Positions 22,938 through 24,530 of a stretch of 24,530 nucleotides of DNA are shown here, in pieces. The notes beneath the pieces were generated by a model. The model saw only the letters and a list, made by a program, of their open reading frames with translations, searched no databases and was not told the origin of the DNA. The position numbers and the translations under genes are program-made. The stretch comes from Firmicutes bacterium CAG:646 (GTDB lineage: Bacteria; Bacillota; Clostridia; Lachnospirales; Lachnospiraceae): positions 60,953-85,482 of the forward strand of contig HF995384.1 in the NCBI GenBank assembly GCA_000432335.1, read 5' to 3'. The first letter of the stretch is position 1, and each line of letters starts with the position of its first letter.

Positions 22938-24341
22938 TTACATCAGAAATCTCGCCCATTCCGCAAACATTCCCAGCGCTTTGATCCGAAATTCCTTCTT
23001 TGCGCTGATTTTCTGCATTTCCTGTCCTTCTTTCAGATCATATGTACTTTCTGTCAGAACTTCCAGCGTATCCCGCTCATACCTTTCCATCTCCTCTCTG
23101 AGCTGCTGATTCAACGGTACACTGTCAATCACCAGCATCAGTTCCGTGTCCAGATATGCGCTGCGCATATCCCAGTTAAAGGAACCCACCCCGGAAATAC
23201 GATCATCCATCGTAAAGCATTTTCCGTGATAGGAAACACCTCCGTCGTATTCCAGAATCTCCACCCCGGTATCCAGAATCTCTCCCTTGTGTTTCTGATA
23301 ATCCATAGCTCCAAATGGATTTCCATTGTTGGCTACAGAATTTGTCATCATCGCAGTGTCTACCTGCGCACATACCGCCTCCAACTGTTCCAGCATCCAC
23401 GTATCACAGATCACATACGGGGTGTGAAATACCACCTCTTCCTTTGCCTGCTTCATCAGCTCCGTCATTGTATAAAATACAACCGGTTCCTTAGCAAAGC
23501 GATGGGTAGGGTTGGAAATCAGTTCAATGTGATTGACAGGGAGGGTCTTTTCCTTATAATCCACCGTTTCCAGCCAGGAGCTGTGTTCTTTTTCCACCTT
23601 TTGATACAGGGTTTCCAACTCCTTTTTTGCAGTTTTCACCGAAGGATTGATTTTCCAGAAAAAACTTTTTCCCATCACTTTACATTCCGGCCGCTCCCAG
23701 ACAGATGTAAAATACTCTTCCACCTGATTTAGTGAAGTTCTATCGCCTTTGGATTCCTGAGTATAGACAAATACATCCCAGTCATAGTTCTTATATCCGG
23801 GCTGATCCCCCAAAAAGTAATCAAATGTATTTCTTCCCCCTAAAATATATCCTACATCATCCACAATCAGATATTTATCGTGAAGTCTTCCCATAAAAGC
23901 CCAGGGTTTCCACGGACGAACCGGACTGTAAATCTTTATTTCCACCGACTCCATTCCTGCCAGTGCAAGGAAATAAGGATTCCCCCACATAGATGTCAGA
24001 TAAGGAAAGCCGTCCACCAGAATAGAAATTTCCACACCCCTTTGGGCTGCCTCTGCCAAAGCTGCCAACATAATCTTTCCGCTCCGATCCGAATCAAATT
24101 CAAAAGTAGACAGAATAACTCTCTTTTTTGCCTGACTGATCAGACGAATCCGTTCTTCCAGCGCTTCCCCGTTCTGGGAGATCACTTTCGCTCTTTCTCC
24201 CGAAAGTTCATCACTGTAAAAACGAGACAGATCCAGTGACTCCTTTGTCTCCTCCGTCACCTCCGGCTGTCGTATAAAAGGAAGCAAAGCCCCCAAAACC
24301 ACAAACAGAAGAATCCCCACGATAAGCACTACTTTATTCAT
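22938..24341 (-). CDS. Phospholipase D-like / cardiolipin synthase-like membrane protein
   Basis: A 467-residue protein. A single N-terminal anchor (about 4-22) is followed by two PLD domains. The first HKD motif is H154-x-K156-x4-D161 in GRLHDKYLIVDD, and the second is H372-x-K374-x4-D379 in YHGKCFTMDDRISG with GSFNWDMRS after it. It probably acts on phospholipids or another phosphodiester outside the membrane. Compared with typical cardiolipin synthases it has one anchor instead of two, so the substrate is open. ATG 24341 and TTG 24347 are both possible: the AGGAGAGG site suits TTG by spacing and ATG by codon. It is co-transcribed with a partial membrane gene upstream. Confidence 0.82.
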   Translation of the reverse strand: MNKVVLIVGILLFVVLGALLPFIRQPEVTEETKESLDLSRFYSDELSGERAKVISQNGEALEERIRLISQAKKRVILSTFEFDSDRSGKIMLAALAEAAQRGVEISILVDGFPYLTSMWGNPYFLALAGMESVEIKIYSPVRPWKPWAFMGRLHDKYLIVDDVGYILGGRNTFDYFLGDQPGYKNYDWDVFVYTQESKGDRTSLNQVEEYFTSVWERPECKVMGKSFFWKINPSVKTAKKELETLYQKVEKEHSSWLETVDYKEKTLPVNHIELISNPTHRFAKEPVVFYTMTELMKQAKEEVVFHTPYVICDTWMLEQLEAVCAQVDTAMMTNSVANNGNPFGAMDYQKHKGEILDTGVEILEYDGGVSYHGKCFTMDDRISGVGSFNWDMRSAYLDTELMLVIDSVPLNQQLREEMERYERDTLEVLTESTYDLKEGQEMQKISAKKEFRIKALGMFAEWARFLM

Positions 24342-24365
24342 ACGCAATCTGCTCTTTCCTCTCCT

Positions 24366-24530
24366 TCATGCATTTTTTTCTTTCCTGTCCGTCTTCTGAA
24401 ATCTCTCCTTCCAAACTTTCCAATACATATGGAGATATTTTCCAAAAGAAACTGCCATTACAAGTATACTGATACCCACTAAAATATTGACAAACAAATA
24501 GGTAATATCCGGAAAAATCAGAATCACAAA
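24366..24530 (-). CDS. C-terminal end of a membrane protein, cut by window edge
   Basis: The minus frame is open from 24530 to a TGA at 24366-24368, giving 54 residues. It holds a hydrophobic span (YLFVNILVGISILVMAV) and then a basic tail (WKVWKERFQKTDRKEKNA). I do not recognise the family. It ends 18-24 nt before the phospholipase D-like start, so it is probably in the same operon. Confidence 0.55.
   Translation of the reverse strand, partial: FVILIFPDITYLFVNILVGISILVMAVSFGKYLHMYWKVWKERFQKTDRKEKNA

Overview
The window reads as chromosome of a spore-forming, low-to-mid GC Firmicute, most likely a gut Lachnospiraceae; the genus cannot be fixed from sequence alone. The pointers are the yqfC-yqfD sporulation pair, a PdaA-type deacetylase, strong AGGAG ribosome sites, a bile salt hydrolase, a GlcNAc-type PTS and the selD-yedF-DUF3343 trio. 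Nearly all genes lie on the minus strand. The two plus-strand genes are the deacetylase (5.1-5.9 kb) and a truncated response regulator (19.5-21.0 kb). I see no rRNA, tRNA, CRISPR array, transposase or phage gene.

Layout, left to right. (a) 1-4.4 kb: yqfC-yqfD (spore development), then phoH-ybeY and a DUF3048 lipoprotein cut by the window edge. (b) 4.4-5.9 kb: a Cys-rich DUF2284 protein and, divergently, a PdaA-like deacetylase, each with its own promoter. (c) 5.9-7.8 kb: overlapping selD-yedF-DUF3343, a selenium-metabolism module. (d) 7.9-9.1 kb: a LytTR regulator and a membrane partner behind a promoter carrying two direct repeats 21 bp apart. (e) 9.2-15.3 kb: a PTS operon in the order antiterminator, ptsH, ptsI, membrane-anchored transglutaminase-like protein, EIIA, NagE-type EIICB. 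It is headed by a promoter and a RAT/terminator switch. (f) 15.4-18.3 kb: marR-MATE-bile salt hydrolase with a consensus promoter and a large palindrome at the transcription start. (g) 18.3-21.0 kb: a sugar ABC permease and an AraC-type response regulator, both missing their 5' ends and joined head to head; this looks like a deletion scar. (h) 21.0-24.5 kb: an operon of a partial membrane protein, a phospholipase D-like protein, a second MATE transporter and MoaC.

How the parts work together. The PTS operon encodes a complete phosphate relay: EI, HPr, EIIA, then IIB and IIC of NagE. Its antiterminator keeps all four PRD histidines, so PTS phosphorylation can decide whether the leader terminator is bypassed. 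HPr carries Lys rather than Ser at position 46, so the usual HPr kinase/CcpA route is not available through this protein. The MarR-MATE-BSH operon looks like a bile-response cassette that couples deconjugation to export under a local sensor. SelD/YedF/DUF3343 and MoaC would both be needed by a selenium-dependent molybdenum hydroxylase, but no such enzyme is encoded here.

The most interesting points are the RAT switch, the Lys46 HPr, the catalytically dead transglutaminase-like protein inside the PTS operon, the bile-type operon with its operator, the LytTR direct repeats and the head-to-head truncation junction.
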